Part shown: positions 36,070-45,387 of the stretch, piece by piece
How the letters are laid out: each line of letters begins with the position of its first letter
Numbering within the stretch: position 1 is the first letter of the stretch
Assembly: GCF_024363565.1 (NCBI RefSeq)
Contig: NZ_JAJEKE010000004.1
Coordinates: 62,001 to 126,000 of the forward strand
Direction: 5' to 3'
From: Lutispora saccharofermentans
GTDB taxonomy: Bacteria > Bacillota > Clostridia > Lutisporales > Lutisporaceae
Length of the DNA: 64,000 bases
Position numbers and translations under genes: made by a program
The notes under the pieces: generated by a model
What the model saw: the letters and a program-made list of their open reading frames with translations, nothing else
Databases searched by the model: none
Told to the model about the DNA's origin: nothing

Positions 36070-37698
36070 TTATTCTATATTATTTTCATACCTATAGTCC
36101 AGTACATAATCGAAGTTTTCTTTGATCACTCTGGGGCATATCCATCGCAGCATGTTAAGCTTGCTGCCGGCTTTGTCGTTGGTTCCTGATGCCCTGCTTC
36201 CTCCGAAAGGCTGTTGCCCCACTACTGCACCGGTAGGCTTATCATTTATATAAAAATTGCCGGCAGTATGCATAAGCTCTTCTTCCATTTTGACCAATGC
36301 ATATCTATCCCTTCCAAATATTGCCCCGGTCAAACCGTATTGAGATGTCTTGCCGCACAGCTCCAATGTATCTTCAAAAGCTTTATCCTCATATATATAC
36401 AAAGTGACTACAGGGCCGAATATTTCCTCCTCCATGGTTTTGAAATGAGGATCCTTAACAACTATAACCGTAGGCTCTATAAAATATCCTACAGAATCAT
36501 CGCAATTTCCGCCGGAAATTATTTCAGCTTCTACTGAATCCCTTGCATAGTCTATATATCCTTTTATCGCATTGAAAGAATGCCTGTCTATCACCGCACC
36601 CATGAAATTGTTGAAATCCTCTACATTTCCTGCTTTTATAGTGCCAAGCTCCTCTATGAGCCGGCCCTTCAATTCCGGCCAAAGGCTTTTCGGTATATAT
36701 CCCCTGGAAGCTGCAGAGCATTTCTGCCCCTGATACTCAAAGGCACCTCTTATTATGGAAGCAGTCAAAGCTTCCACATCGGCAGAGCTATGGGCAAATA
36801 TATAATTCTTGCCTCCCGTTTCCCCTACAAGCCTGGGGAAGGTCCTGTATAAATCCAGCCTGTTTCCTACGGTTTTCCACATATCTCTAAAAACTTCTGT
36901 TGACCCGGTAAAATGTATCCCCGCGAGATTCTCATCCGCTAGTACCGCATCTCCTACATTGCCGCCTTTGCCCGGTATAAAGTTTATGACTCCGTCAGGA
37001 AGCCCTGCTTCCTGAAGAAGCTTGAACACCATATATGCAGAGTATACCGCATTAGAAGCGGGCTTCCATAATACCACATTGCCTGAAATGGCCGGAGCGG
37101 CTGCCAGATTACAGCCTATAGCCGTAAAATTAAATGGCGATACGGCGAATACGAATCCCTCAAGGGGCCTGTACTCAGTCCTGTTCCAGCTGCCTTTTAA
37201 AGACATGGGCTGCTCGCCATATAGTTCATAAAGGCATCGGACATTATATCGTAAAAAATCCGTCAGTTCACAGGCCGAGTCTATTTCTGCCTGAATAAAG
37301 GTCTTGCTCTGGCATAGCATTGTAGCAGCATTAAGCTTCGCCCTCCATGATCCCGAAGCCAACTCTGCAGCTCTCATAAAAATTGCCGCTCTATGCTCCC
37401 AGGGAAGCCTTTCCCAATCCTTTTTGGCCTCAAGAGCTGCATTGACGGCCATTTTTACTTCAGCTTCATCTGCCATATGGTATTTGGCTATCACCTTTTT
37501 GTTGTCATGAGGCATTATACATTGACCTGTGTTTTCGGTCCTTATTTCTCTGCCTCCGATTATCAAAGGTATTTCCAGAATTTCCTCTTTTAAGTCTTTC
37601 AAAGCCTTTTTCAGTTCTTCCCTTTCCCGGCTTCCGGGTAGATACTCCAAAATCTTCTCATTCTCAAACTCCATCACTTTCGACATAGAATTGCTCAT
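36070..37698 (-). CDS. L-glutamate gamma-semialdehyde (P5C) dehydrogenase, copy 2
   Basis: 542 residues, colinear with copy 1 without visible gaps: EGFVFAVSPFNFTAIG, Glu293 in VGETGGKNYI and catalytic Cys327 in GQKCSAASRGY. It follows its own Lrp gene directly (stop and start adjacent). The residue differences are spread over the whole chain, pointing to an old duplication with divergence rather than a fresh copy. It may differ in substrate or in induction. Confidence 0.92.
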   Translation of the reverse strand: MSNSMSKVMEFENEKILEYLPGSREREELKKALKDLKEEILEIPLIIGGREIRTENTGQCIMPHDNKKVIAKYHMADEAEVKMAVNAALEAKKDWERLPWEHRAAIFMRAAELASGSWRAKLNAATMLCQSKTFIQAEIDSACELTDFLRYNVRCLYELYGEQPMSLKGSWNRTEYRPLEGFVFAVSPFNFTAIGCNLAAAPAISGNVVLWKPASNAVYSAYMVFKLLQEAGLPDGVINFIPGKGGNVGDAVLADENLAGIHFTGSTEVFRDMWKTVGNRLDLYRTFPRLVGETGGKNYIFAHSSADVEALTASIIRGAFEYQGQKCSAASRGYIPKSLWPELKGRLIEELGTIKAGNVEDFNNFMGAVIDRHSFNAIKGYIDYARDSVEAEIISGGNCDDSVGYFIEPTVIVVKDPHFKTMEEEIFGPVVTLYIYEDKAFEDTLELCGKTSQYGLTGAIFGRDRYALVKMEEELMHTAGNFYINDKPTGAVVGQQPFGGSRASGTNDKAGSKLNMLRWICPRVIKENFDYVLDYRYENNIE

Positions 37699-38160
37699 TT
37701 AATCCTTCCTCCCTGTATTAATTTGACCTTTACTCATTTCCGACAATATCAACATGGTAAAGGTTTCTGTCACTCCTTGCTTTTTTAATATTTCATCATG
37801 CAAACATGTTATTTGTTTTGCCTCGATAGTCCTGATCCTCAGCATTATGCACCACTGTCCCGTTATCCTGAAGCATTCCTCAATATCCAAACCTTCAATC
37901 TTGATATTTACTATTTCATTCATCAGGCTATTGAAATCCGATGTTCTGACATTAATAAATATCAGGGCTCTCAGAGCTTGTCCCGCCTTGCTCCATTCAA
38001 TGACCGTCTTATAGCCTTTGATAACCCCTGATTGCTCCAGCTTTGAAACCCGCTGATGTATGGCGGGTCTGGAAATATTGAGCCTTTTGGCCATTTCCTC
38101 ATGGGTTATTCTCCCCTCATTTTCCAATATTTCTAGTATTTTTATATCCATGTCATCCAC
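37699..38160 (-). CDS. Lrp/AsnC-family regulator, copy 2
   Basis: 153 residues from GTG at 38160; AAAGGGGTG ends 6 bases upstream, and the earlier GTG at 38169 lies inside it. The start then matches copy 1 (VDDMDIKIL against VDDMDLKIL). HTH ITHEEMAKRLNISRPAIHQRVSKLEQSGVIKGY and RAM domain with FRITGQWCIMLRI. It is in one unit with P5CDH copy 2. The recognition helix residues SRPAIHQRV are identical in both paralogues, so the two regulators may bind the same DNA site. Confidence 0.92.
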   Translation of the reverse strand: MDDMDIKILEILENEGRITHEEMAKRLNISRPAIHQRVSKLEQSGVIKGYKTVIEWSKAGQALRALIFINVRTSDFNSLMNEIVNIKIEGLDIEECFRITGQWCIMLRIRTIEAKQITCLHDEILKKQGVTETFTMLILSEMSKGQINTGRKD

Positions 38161-38182
38161 TAAAATCACCCCTTTACTTACT

Positions 38183-38210
38183 ATGATAAATATTTCTATT
38201 ATTTTTTCAA
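38183..38210 (-). promoter_or_regulatory. Predicted promoter of the second lrp-P5CDH cassette
   Basis: Minus-strand TTGAAA (38210-38205), 16 bases, TATCAT (38188-38183). Upstream lies ACTACTTTTCGTAAC (38237-38251), shared with cassette 1, and an inverted relative TAACGAATAGT (38262-38272), which together form a dyad that could bind an Lrp dimer. Confidence 0.55.
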
Positions 38211-38370
38211 CTTAAAGTTCATTATTTATCATAAATACTACTTTTCGTAACATTTATAGACTAACGAATAGTTACCAAAATACTCAAAAAATAAATAGGG
38301 CATCGAAAAAATTTCCAACGCCCTATTCTATATATAACGCATTAAATATTTTACAAAAGTAAATTTATAT

Positions 38371-38528
38371 TAACTGATAAAGGAGTGCTTTGTGAAGGAG
38401 CTTAGAGTTTGTTAGCGAAGTATAGGACAAGTTGCGTCAACTGTTTGAGCCAAAGCGAGTTTTGACGCAACCCTATGCAAGCTTACAAAGTCTTAGCTCT
38501 GGAGCATTCGCAATCGTTATCAGTCAAT
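38371..38528. repeat. Palindromic MITE-like element, copy 2
   Basis: Related to the element at 3486-3726, in the opposite orientation. Shared blocks include GAGTTTGTTAGCGAAGTA, AACTGTTTGAGCC, GAGTTTTGA and the complement of GCTAAGACTTTGTAAGCTTG. Its stem is GTTGCGTCAA (38431-38440) with TTGACGCAAC (38463-38472) around a 22-base loop; the equivalent stem in copy 1 has matching changes on both arms. The ends TTAACTGATAA and its complement are inverted. It directly abuts the structured element at 38529-38655. Confidence 0.72.
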
Positions 38529-38655
38529 TTGAACGAGACTTCATTCAGAGGGGATTCAACCCCCACTGAATGTTAGTCGAGTCCATACTGGACTTAGCCG
38601 CTCTTGGCACCCACCGCCTATAGAGGTGGGGGGCTTAGAGCGGGTTAGTTCAGTG
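38529..38655 (-). repeat. Structured repeat with three stems, copy 1 (possible IS200/IS605-type end or omega-RNA-like)
   Basis: Read on the minus strand: CACTGAACTAA, stem 1 (CCGCTCT with AGAGCGG, enclosing CCCACC/GGTGGG), CTAA, stem 2 (GTCCA/TGGAC), GACTAA, stem 3 (CATTCAG-GGGG/CCCC-CTGAATG), then AAGTCTCGTTCAA. A second copy at 50175-50303 shows paired changes in stem 1, and a 22-base piece is at 62503-62524. All end in GTTCAA. There is no ORF. It lies 52 bases after the tnaA stop and may also act as its 3' hairpin. No gene is seen in 38161-38707. Confidence 0.7.
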
Positions 38656-38707
38656 ATAAAAACTATGTAGCGTATTTATTGCAACTTATATATCATTTAA
38701 GCTTCTG

Positions 38708-40081
38708 CTATTTTACCGGTCTAAGCCTTGCTGTGAAGTGTCTGAGAACCTTGGGCTCGTATTCTATCTCAAGACCCTTTATCTCTGATGCCTTATCCTT
38801 CAAAGCAATGAGGCAATCAGCGATGTAGTCCATATGGTTATCCGTATATACTCTTCTCGGGATCGTCAATCTCAAAAGCTCCATATCCGCTTCTCTCTGC
38901 TCTCCCGTCTCAGGATCACGGCCTAGCAGGAAGGAACCTACCTCCACGCCTCTTATTCCGCCTTCTATATAAAGAGCATTTGCCAGGGCCTGAGCCGGGA
39001 ATTGATAGTAGGGAATATGGGGCAGCATCTTCCTGGCGTCTACGAATATAGCATGACCTCCGGGAGGTGTCTGAATGGGTATGCCTCCTTCCATAAGCCT
39101 CTTTCCAAGATACTCCATCTGGCCTATTCTGTATTCCAGATAGGCTTCATCTATTCCTTCATAGAGACCCACCGCAAGAGCTTCTATATCTCTTCCGGAC
39201 AATCCGCCATAGGTGGGGAAGCCTTCATAGGGAACCGTTATGGATCTTGTGCTTATATAAAGCTCTTCATCATCCTTTATTCCTACAAGTCCGCCCATGT
39301 TCACTATAGCATCCTTCTTGGCGCTCATAGAGAAGCCTTCTGCATAGGAAAACATCTCCTTTACTATTTCCTTGATTGACTTCTTTCCATAGCCCTCTTC
39401 CCTGGTCTTTATGAAATAAGCATTCTCGGCAAATCTGGCTGCATCTATAAATACTCTCACGCCATATTTACGGCATATCTCGCTTACGGCTCTCATATTA
39501 GCCATGGATACGGGCTGACCTCCCGCACTGTTGCATGTGATGGTCATGATTAGGAAAGCTATGTTCTCTACTCCTCTGGTCTTTATATAATTTTCAAGCT
39601 TTTCTAAATCGAAGTCACCCTTGAAAGCATATGGAGTTGTAGTGTCAAAGGCTCTCTCATGGATCAGGTTTACTGCATGGCCTCCTGCCAATTCTATATG
39701 AGCCATAGTAGTGTCAAAATGCATGTTTCCCAGAACATCCTGTCCTTTTTTTATCATCTGTGGAAATAGTACCTGCTCCGCGCCTCTGCCTTGATGGGTT
39801 GGTATTATATATTTGTAGCCGAAAATATCCTGAGCTGCTGCTTCCAGTCTATAAAAGCTCCTGCTTCCTGCATAGGATTCGTCTCCCATCATCAGGCCTG
39901 CCCATTGCCTGTCACTCATGGCGCCTGTACCGCTGTCAGTAAGTATGTCTATGAAAATCTCTTCAGCTTTCAGGGAGAAAGGATTGTAGCCGGCTCTTTC
40001 CAGCGCCTTCACTCTTTCTTCCTTGGGAATAAGGTTTATAGGTTCTACCATCTTAATCTTGAAAGGTTCCGGTTTTCTCAT
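38708..40081 (-). CDS. tnaA: Tryptophanase (tryptophan indole-lyase)
   Basis: 457 residues, PLP-dependent beta-eliminating lyase family: [58 protein letters not shown] and the PLP lysine in SMSAKKDA (255/256). Tryptophanase is preferred over tyrosine phenol-lyase because His448 (VLRHFTARL) matches E. coli TnaA His463, where TPL has Phe448, and Val381 ([12 protein letters not shown]) stands where TPL has its substrate Arg381. It splits tryptophan to indole, pyruvate and ammonia. A sigma-54 promoter is 41 bases upstream; I see no TnaC-like leader with Trp codons. Confidence 0.92.
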   Translation of the reverse strand: MRKPEPFKIKMVEPINLIPKEERVKALERAGYNPFSLKAEEIFIDILTDSGTGAMSDRQWAGLMMGDESYAGSRSFYRLEAAAQDIFGYKYIIPTHQGRGAEQVLFPQMIKKGQDVLGNMHFDTTMAHIELAGGHAVNLIHERAFDTTTPYAFKGDFDLEKLENYIKTRGVENIAFLIMTITCNSAGGQPVSMANMRAVSEICRKYGVRVFIDAARFAENAYFIKTREEGYGKKSIKEIVKEMFSYAEGFSMSAKKDAIVNMGGLVGIKDDEELYISTRSITVPYEGFPTYGGLSGRDIEALAVGLYEGIDEAYLEYRIGQMEYLGKRLMEGGIPIQTPPGGHAIFVDARKMLPHIPYYQFPAQALANALYIEGGIRGVEVGSFLLGRDPETGEQREADMELLRLTIPRRVYTDNHMDYIADCLIALKDKASEIKGLEIEYEPKVLRHFTARLRPVK

Positions 40082-40122
40082 TTTTTTACCTCCTCATTTT
40101 TTTATAATTCATATTATATACT

Positions 40123-40138
40123 TGCAAGGCTTATGCCA
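40123..40138 (-). promoter_or_regulatory. Sigma-54 promoter of tnaA
   Basis: Minus-strand TGGCATAAGCCTTGCA fits the consensus TGGCAY-N5-TTGCA in every conserved position with GG-N10-GC spacing. The expected start is about 30 bases before the tnaA ATG; AGGAGG precedes that ATG. Confidence 0.85.
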
Positions 40139-40271
40139 GATCTCAAACCTTATCCATCATAACATCTTTCCTTGATTTTCAACGGTTTGCCAAGATGCCG
40201 TTACAGAAAAGCAGAGTTATTTAGTTTATATGATTTAATTTTTGTCCCAAAAAAACACATTGAGAATCATG

Positions 40272-40335
40272 TTTTGTATCATAAATATACAATATAATTA
40301 AGAGTTTCAATATTGTGTATACTTATGATACAAAA
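40272..40335. promoter_or_regulatory. Large dyad upstream of tnaA, candidate activator site
   Basis: Arms of about 24-26 bases (TTTTGTATCATAA-type, 40272-40295 and 40310-40335) are near-exact complements with a 14-base spacer. It lies 160-220 bases upstream of the expected tnaA start, suiting an enhancer-bound sigma-54 activator, and 22 bases after the stop of the chemoreceptor gene, so it could also be that gene's 3' hairpin (a TTTTTTT run follows 18 bases later). Confidence 0.55.
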
Positions 40336-40356
40336 TACTGAAACCCCATTATTGCT

Positions 40357-42054
40357 TTATATCTTGAATCTATGCACTAATTCTTTTAAGCCTTCCGCCA
40401 TCTTTGCCTGGCTGCGAGCTGATTCTACCAGTTCTTCTATAGCCTCCACACTTTCGCCGACAGTAGCAGAGATTTCTTCCGTGCCCGCCGCAGACTGCTG
40501 GGCGATGGAGGATACATTTTGTATGGATGCGCTTACTTGGTCTATAGAGCTTGACATCGTATTAACTGCTGATGAAATTTCTTCGGACATCCTGTTAACA
40601 AATTCAGCATCTTTCCTGTACTGCTCCCCGGTGCTTATCAATAATTCATAGCTTGGCTTCATTTCGTCCGACATATAGTCGAGCACTTCCTGAGCGCCTT
40701 TAGACAGGTTTTCAAAAGCATAGTGAACCTTTTCAACCATATTATGTATGTTAGCTACTGCTTCACCGGACTGCTCAGCCAGCTTTCTTACCTCATCCGC
40801 CACCACGGCAAAGCCCTTTCCTGCCTCTCCTACCCTTGCAGCTTCAATAGCTGCATTTAACGCCAGAAGATTGGTCTGAGAAGCAATGCTTCCTATAGAG
40901 TCCGCCATGACTCTCACTTCTTCAACTACACGTCCTTCTTCTATAGCCTTTTTTATGTTTGCATGCTTTTCTTCATAAATAGCGCTGCCTCTCTCAATAG
41001 CTTGTCCCGATTTATCCTTAATAACAAGAGCCCTTTCCTGTATCTCTCTGGCAGAGCTTTTGGCTTCTTCTGCTTTGCTCTGAAGCTGAACAGCAGCGGC
41101 ACTTATTTCCTCCGTAAAGGCATTGACCTCTTGAGTGGTTGCACTCAATTCCTCTGCTCCTCCCGTGATCTCTTCCACGGATTGGTTTATTCCTTTCATT
41201 CTTCCGGAAGCCTCAGCAATGGTTTCTTCAAATTTCAGAGTTTCACTCGCTACAACACCGGTAGTGTTGTTTACTTCTATGATAAGACTTCTCAGATTGG
41301 CAATCATTTTATTATATGCGGTGCCGATCTTTCCTACCTCATCATTGCTCTTTATGGCCAATTGAGATGTCAGATCACCTTCATTGCCTGACAGCTCAGT
41401 CATTTTAACGGATATCTCGGTAAGCCTTGAAATTTTTTTGTTCATCATGATAAAAGTAAAGAGTATGAATGCTACTAATAAAATCGAGGTGATGATAATA
41501 ACCTTAAAAAGGAAATTGGTTTGAACCATTATTTCTGCAGTATATGCCTCGGCTTCTTCGTTAATCTTTTTTTGGAATAATTCGAGATAGCTCATCATTG
41601 CCCTGATATTTTCCTGATAGCTGGAATTATTGACCATAAACTTAGCTGTTTCTATATCCCCTTCTTTATAGAGGTCTAAAGTCTTCATTTCCATATTTAA
41701 CAGATTCTTAGATATGGACAATGCGTTTTGCAGATAATCCATGCTTTCTTCTGAAATATTCAGTTCGGTGAGCCTGTCAAAGATCTTCTCCTGAGTTTTG
41801 GTTTCATTGACTTCTGTCATATAGTTAGTGTAGCTTGACTCTAATCCGTACTCCACATAAGCTCGAATCTTGTCCGTCTTATAATTAGTAGCCGTAATCA
41901 GATCAGCTGCCAATCTCAGCATTTCAGTTTGCCTGGTTACAGCATTCCTCTCATTTGCAATGCCGTTATTAAAGAAATAAATACTGCCTCCTACCAATAC
42001 AGACAAAATGATAAATACCGCGCTTGTTATTTTCAAGAATTTTGATATGTTCAT
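40357..42054 (-). CDS. Methyl-accepting chemotaxis protein
   Basis: 565 residues. Membrane helices at about 9-28 and 182-206 bracket a four-helix-bundle-type sensor. A HAMP region (about 205-260) follows, then the signalling domain with the hairpin tip [42 protein letters not shown] (about 400-440). It transmits ligand binding to CheA. It is placed between tnaA and a sigma-54 activator, suggesting a role in sensing aromatic amino acids or indole (inference only). Confidence 0.93.
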   Translation of the reverse strand: MNISKFLKITSAVFIILSVLVGGSIYFFNNGIANERNAVTRQTEMLRLAADLITATNYKTDKIRAYVEYGLESSYTNYMTEVNETKTQEKIFDRLTELNISEESMDYLQNALSISKNLLNMEMKTLDLYKEGDIETAKFMVNNSSYQENIRAMMSYLELFQKKINEEAEAYTAEIMVQTNFLFKVIIITSILLVAFILFTFIMMNKKISRLTEISVKMTELSGNEGDLTSQLAIKSNDEVGKIGTAYNKMIANLRSLIIEVNNTTGVVASETLKFEETIAEASGRMKGINQSVEEITGGAEELSATTQEVNAFTEEISAAAVQLQSKAEEAKSSAREIQERALVIKDKSGQAIERGSAIYEEKHANIKKAIEEGRVVEEVRVMADSIGSIASQTNLLALNAAIEAARVGEAGKGFAVVADEVRKLAEQSGEAVANIHNMVEKVHYAFENLSKGAQEVLDYMSDEMKPSYELLISTGEQYRKDAEFVNRMSEEISSAVNTMSSSIDQVSASIQNVSSIAQQSAAGTEEISATVGESVEAIEELVESARSQAKMAEGLKELVHRFKI

Positions 42055-42133
42055 TATGTCACCCCTTACAAAAATTTGCTAAGTTTATTGTTAATAGTTA
42101 ACAAAGCAGTTGTATTCTCATATACTTCAACAC

Positions 42134-42188
42134 GATATGACAAAATCCTCCTTTTTATGAATAATTTCTTTAATTTATTTGTCATATC
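42134..42188. promoter_or_regulatory. 11-bp dyad between the activator and chemoreceptor genes
   Basis: GATATGACAAA (42134-42144) and TTTGTCATATC (42178-42188) are exact complements with a 33-base spacer. The right arm overlaps the activator's stop codon. There is no T run after it. It may be a transcript end or a regulator site for the chemoreceptor gene, whose promoter I cannot place confidently in 42055-42186. Confidence 0.4.
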
Positions 42189-43545
42189 AGTTGATATTAT
42201 ATTTTTCCATTTTTCTGTATAGGCTGGCTCTTGATATATTCAGCACATCGGCAACCTTTGACTTGTTTTTATATTTTTCCATGGCTTTTTTTATGGCATC
42301 GGCTTCTATTTCCTTTATTGTAGGGAAATGATCATTATATTGAAGGTTTAGCTGGCTGCTGCTTTTTATATCATGCTCCGCTATATATAAAGGCAGATCC
42401 TTCTTGGTGATTATTCCGTCTTCATCCATAACCACAGCCCTCTCGATTATGTTTTCCAGTTCTCTTATATTCCCCGGATAATCATAGCTGTTCAGTATTT
42501 TTAAGGCATCCTCTCCTAGGCTGACCTTTCTCCCGGTTTTTTCCCTCATTTTGCCCAGCATGTTATCTATGTAATATATTATGTCTTCCTTTCTTTCCCG
42601 CAGAGGAGGAAGGGAAATCCTGATGACCTCCAATCTGTAAAACAGGTCTCCTCTGAATTTGCCGGAAGCCACCAATGTCCTCAAATCCTTGTGAGTGGCT
42701 GCAACTATGCGCACATCTATGGGTATGAGCCTGCTGCCCCCCACCTTCATTATTTCTTTATTTTGAATCACTCTAAGTATTTTTGATTGAAGAGCGATAT
42801 CCATATCTGCTATTTCATCCAATAGCAATGTACCGCCCGATGCCATCTCAAAATATCCGGGATGCCCTCCTTTTTTTGCTCCGGTAAAGGCTCCTTCTTC
42901 GTAGCCAAACAGCTCGCTTTCCAGCAGATTAAAGGGTATAGAGGCGCAATTTACCGCCAAAAATGGTTTATCCTTGCGAGGGCTATTTTTGTGGACAAAT
43001 CTTGCAAGAACCTCTTTGCCGGTGCCGCTCTCGCCTTCTATGAGCAGATTTGAATCTACCATACCGGCCTTGAGCGCATATTTCAGCGCTTCCTTCATCG
43101 CCTGGCTTTTGCCTGCCACAAAGTCGCTCATATCTTCATTTACCTTATGAAGCTTGCCATAAAGCTGCTTTATAGTGGTATTTGCATATTCCAGCTTGTC
43201 TGTAAGCTGCTTTATTTCCGTGATATCCCTGAATATAGAGATGACGCCTATAATCCGTCCACCATCCATTATAGGAACTATATTGGAGATGACATTGGCG
43301 TCAAATACATGAGTTGTAATGTCTATTAGTTTTTGCCCTGTTTCCAATACCCCGAGCATGCCCGAATCAGGAACTATATCCTGCACATACTTGCCCAGGA
43401 AGTAGCTCTTCTCCTTCTTGGTTATTCTTGTATTGGAATTGTTGACATAAACGACGATGCCTCTATGGTCTATGATGGAAATGCCATCATGGAGGCTTTC
43501 GAAAATGAATTCCTTATCCCTTATAATCCTTTCCAGCTCTTTCAT
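42187..43545 (-). CDS. Sigma-54-dependent activator with PAS sensor
   Basis: 452 residues from ATG at 43545 (AGGTGAT 4 bases upstream; the earlier ATG at 43572 has no site). PAS domain (about 8-115), AAA+ domain with Walker A GESGTGKE (171-178), GAFTGA loop (218-223) and LLDEIADM Walker B, and a C-terminal Fis-type HTH (NKSKVADVLNISRASLYRKMEKYNIN, which ends the protein). It probably drives the sigma-54 promoter of tnaA two genes downstream (inference from proximity). Confidence 0.93.
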   Translation of the reverse strand: MKELERIIRDKEFIFESLHDGISIIDHRGIVVYVNNSNTRITKKEKSYFLGKYVQDIVPDSGMLGVLETGQKLIDITTHVFDANVISNIVPIMDGGRIIGVISIFRDITEIKQLTDKLEYANTTIKQLYGKLHKVNEDMSDFVAGKSQAMKEALKYALKAGMVDSNLLIEGESGTGKEVLARFVHKNSPRKDKPFLAVNCASIPFNLLESELFGYEEGAFTGAKKGGHPGYFEMASGGTLLLDEIADMDIALQSKILRVIQNKEIMKVGGSRLIPIDVRIVAATHKDLRTLVASGKFRGDLFYRLEVIRISLPPLRERKEDIIYYIDNMLGKMREKTGRKVSLGEDALKILNSYDYPGNIRELENIIERAVVMDEDGIITKKDLPLYIAEHDIKSSSQLNLQYNDHFPTIKEIEADAIKKAMEKYKNKSKVADVLNISRASLYRKMEKYNIN

Positions 43546-43619
43546 TTTATCACCTAATTTACCATTAATCACTTTTAGTATAATATATATGGAAAAGGAT
43601 GTCTAACCAAAGCATCTGC

Positions 43620-44702
43620 TTATAGCTCGATCAATTTCTTTGTCGCATGAGTAAGAATCTCACAGCCCTCTTCCTTTACCAGCACAGTGTCTTCTATCCT
43701 GACTCCGCCCCAGGAGGGAAGATATATGCCGGGTTCAACGGTGAGCACATTGCCTGCAGCCAGATATTCTTCACAGCTTGTGGACATAAAAGGCAGCTCA
43801 TGTATTTCCAGTCCTACTCCGTGGCCCAGACCGGTACCGAAGTATCTACCGTAGCCTGCTTCCTCGATAACATCTCTTGAGGCCTTATCCACCAGCTTGC
43901 CAGGCACACCTGCTCTTACAGCTTCCAATCCCCTTTTCTGTGACTTTGCAACTATATCATATATTTTCTTCTGATCATCAGTAGCCTTGCCGACACAAAT
44001 CGTCCTTGTCATATCACATTTGTATCCCTGTACCTGAGCGCCAAAATCAAAGGTGACGAAATCTCCCGCCTCTATCAGCTTATCGGAAGGTATGCCATGG
44101 GGCAGTGAGGTTTTAACTCCGCTGATCCCTATTATGTCAAAGGCTATTTCGTCGGCGCCGTTTTTCTTCAATATATATTGAAATTCCCTCTCAATATCCT
44201 TTTCGGATAAGCCCGGTTTAATATAGCCCAATAGCTCTTCAAAGGATTTATCCGAAATATCGCATGCCTTCCTTATTAAAGATATCTCATCCTCATCCTT
44301 TATCTTCCTTATTTCTTCCACCAGTCCCGAAGCCGGTATCAGTTCAATCCCTTCCAATGCCTCTTTAAGCCTCGTATAGAGATCATAGCTGATCACAGCC
44401 CCTTCAAAGCCCAGCTTCTTTATTCCCCATTTTTCGCTGAGGGTAAGCAAGGTCTCCGCCAATGATGGATATGGGTTTCTCCATCTCACAACTTCATAGC
44501 CGGTGCATTCCTTTTCTGCCTGCTCCGTATATCTGGAGTCAGTAATAATAGCTCGTTTTTCAGGTGCTAACAGCAAATATGAGTCTGAATTGGTAAAGCC
44601 GCTCAGATACCTGATGTTGGCATCCTTTTGAAGGAATATACCATCCAGTCCCTCCTTCTGCAGTGATTTTAAAAGCTTCTCCGCTCTTTGTCTTGTATCC
44701 AT
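43620..44702 (-). CDS. M24 Xaa-Pro peptidase (PepQ/PepP-like)
   Basis: 360 residues from ATG at 44702 (GGTGAC just upstream; GTG at 44711 overlaps it). Creatinase N-terminal domain (1-125) and M24 catalytic domain with Asp ligands in FDFGAQVQGYKCDMTRT, His in GLGHGVGLEIHELP, Glu in VEPGIYLP and Glu in VRIEDTVLV. It is a soluble, signal-less enzyme that should release the N-terminal residue or split Xaa-Pro dipeptides. Near the 4-hydroxyproline dehydratase it may handle Xaa-Hyp peptides (inference). Confidence 0.93.
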   Translation of the reverse strand: MDTRQRAEKLLKSLQKEGLDGIFLQKDANIRYLSGFTNSDSYLLLAPEKRAIITDSRYTEQAEKECTGYEVVRWRNPYPSLAETLLTLSEKWGIKKLGFEGAVISYDLYTRLKEALEGIELIPASGLVEEIRKIKDEDEISLIRKACDISDKSFEELLGYIKPGLSEKDIEREFQYILKKNGADEIAFDIIGISGVKTSLPHGIPSDKLIEAGDFVTFDFGAQVQGYKCDMTRTICVGKATDDQKKIYDIVAKSQKRGLEAVRAGVPGKLVDKASRDVIEEAGYGRYFGTGLGHGVGLEIHELPFMSTSCEEYLAAGNVLTVEPGIYLPSWGGVRIEDTVLVKEEGCEILTHATKKLIEL

Positions 44703-44738
44703 ATTTGTCACCGTTCTTTTTAATTTATAACATTATGC

Positions 44739-44777
44739 TTATTGATCCCTTTGCTTGTGCCGCAAGCCTTGCCCCAT
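44739..44777 (-). CDS. Possible 12-codon small ORF with strong ribosome site
   Basis: ATG at 44777 is preceded at 6 bases by GAGGAGG, the best ribosome site in the gap between the XRE-cupin gene and the Xaa-Pro peptidase gene. It encodes MGQGLRHKQRDQ and stops at 44739. It might be a leader peptide, or the remains of a longer gene start, or chance. I know no homologue. Confidence 0.3.
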   Translation of the reverse strand: MGQGLRHKQRDQ

Positions 44778-44814
44778 GCAAATCCTCCTCAAATCAGCAC
44801 AATATATTACTATC

Positions 44815-45375
44815 CTATAAATCAAATATTCTGGGAGTATTAACAGACAGAAGCTTAACAAGCTTATTGGTCCTATTTCTCCAGGTATGGGGCTCTGCGG
44901 CTTTATAATGAGCGCTGTCTCCCGGATACAAAATATATTCTTCCTCACTATAGCAAAGAGTCAGAATTCCCTCCAATACATAAACAAATTCTTCTCCTCC
45001 GTGAGGAGCTTTAGCCGGTGCCGCTATATCATCACCGGGCAAAATAGTTGCCAACATGGCTTCCATGTTTCTGTCAGTCATATCTGCCGATAGGTTAGAA
45101 AATATAAAGCTGCTTTTATCAAGCTGAAAATATTCCTGTTCATAGCTCTTCAATACTAATGAACGGCTTTTTTTAGGCGGAGTAAAAAATATGGACAAAT
45201 CCACCTCCAAAGCCTCTGCTATATTTTTCAAAGACAATATGGCAATGGAGGTAAGGCCTCTTTCCACCTGAGACAAAAAACCCACAGAGAGATCAGTTTT
45301 TTCGCTCAAATCCTTTAAGGTCATGCCTTTTTCATTTCTTATCTGGTTTATTTTCTGCCCTATCTCTTCTTTCAT
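44815..45375 (-). CDS. XRE-family regulator with C-terminal cupin domain
   Basis: 186 residues. HTH_3 domain at 6-62 (IRNEKGMTLKDLSEKTDLSVGFLSQVERGLTSIAILSLKNIAEALEV), then a cupin fold (about 110-180) with the PHGGEEFVYVLEGILTLCYSEEEYILYPGDSAHYKAAEPHTWRN pattern. Such regulators bind small ligands in the cupin and often control amino-acid or polyamine degradation genes. It lies between two M24 peptidase genes in one strand-consistent group (12 bases after the upstream one), which it probably regulates. Confidence 0.93.
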   Translation of the reverse strand: MKEEIGQKINQIRNEKGMTLKDLSEKTDLSVGFLSQVERGLTSIAILSLKNIAEALEVDLSIFFTPPKKSRSLVLKSYEQEYFQLDKSSFIFSNLSADMTDRNMEAMLATILPGDDIAAPAKAPHGGEEFVYVLEGILTLCYSEEEYILYPGDSAHYKAAEPHTWRNRTNKLVKLLSVNTPRIFDL

Positions 45376-45387
45376 CTTTATACTCCT

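Noticed and set aside
38401..38700. A CRISPR array in the repeat-rich region after the second Lrp gene
   Set aside because: The repeats are dispersed inverted structures, not regularly spaced direct repeats with unique spacers, and no cas genes are present.
38708..40081. Reading the lyase as tyrosine phenol-lyase
   Set aside because: His448 and Val381 agree with tryptophanase; TPL has Phe and Arg at these places.
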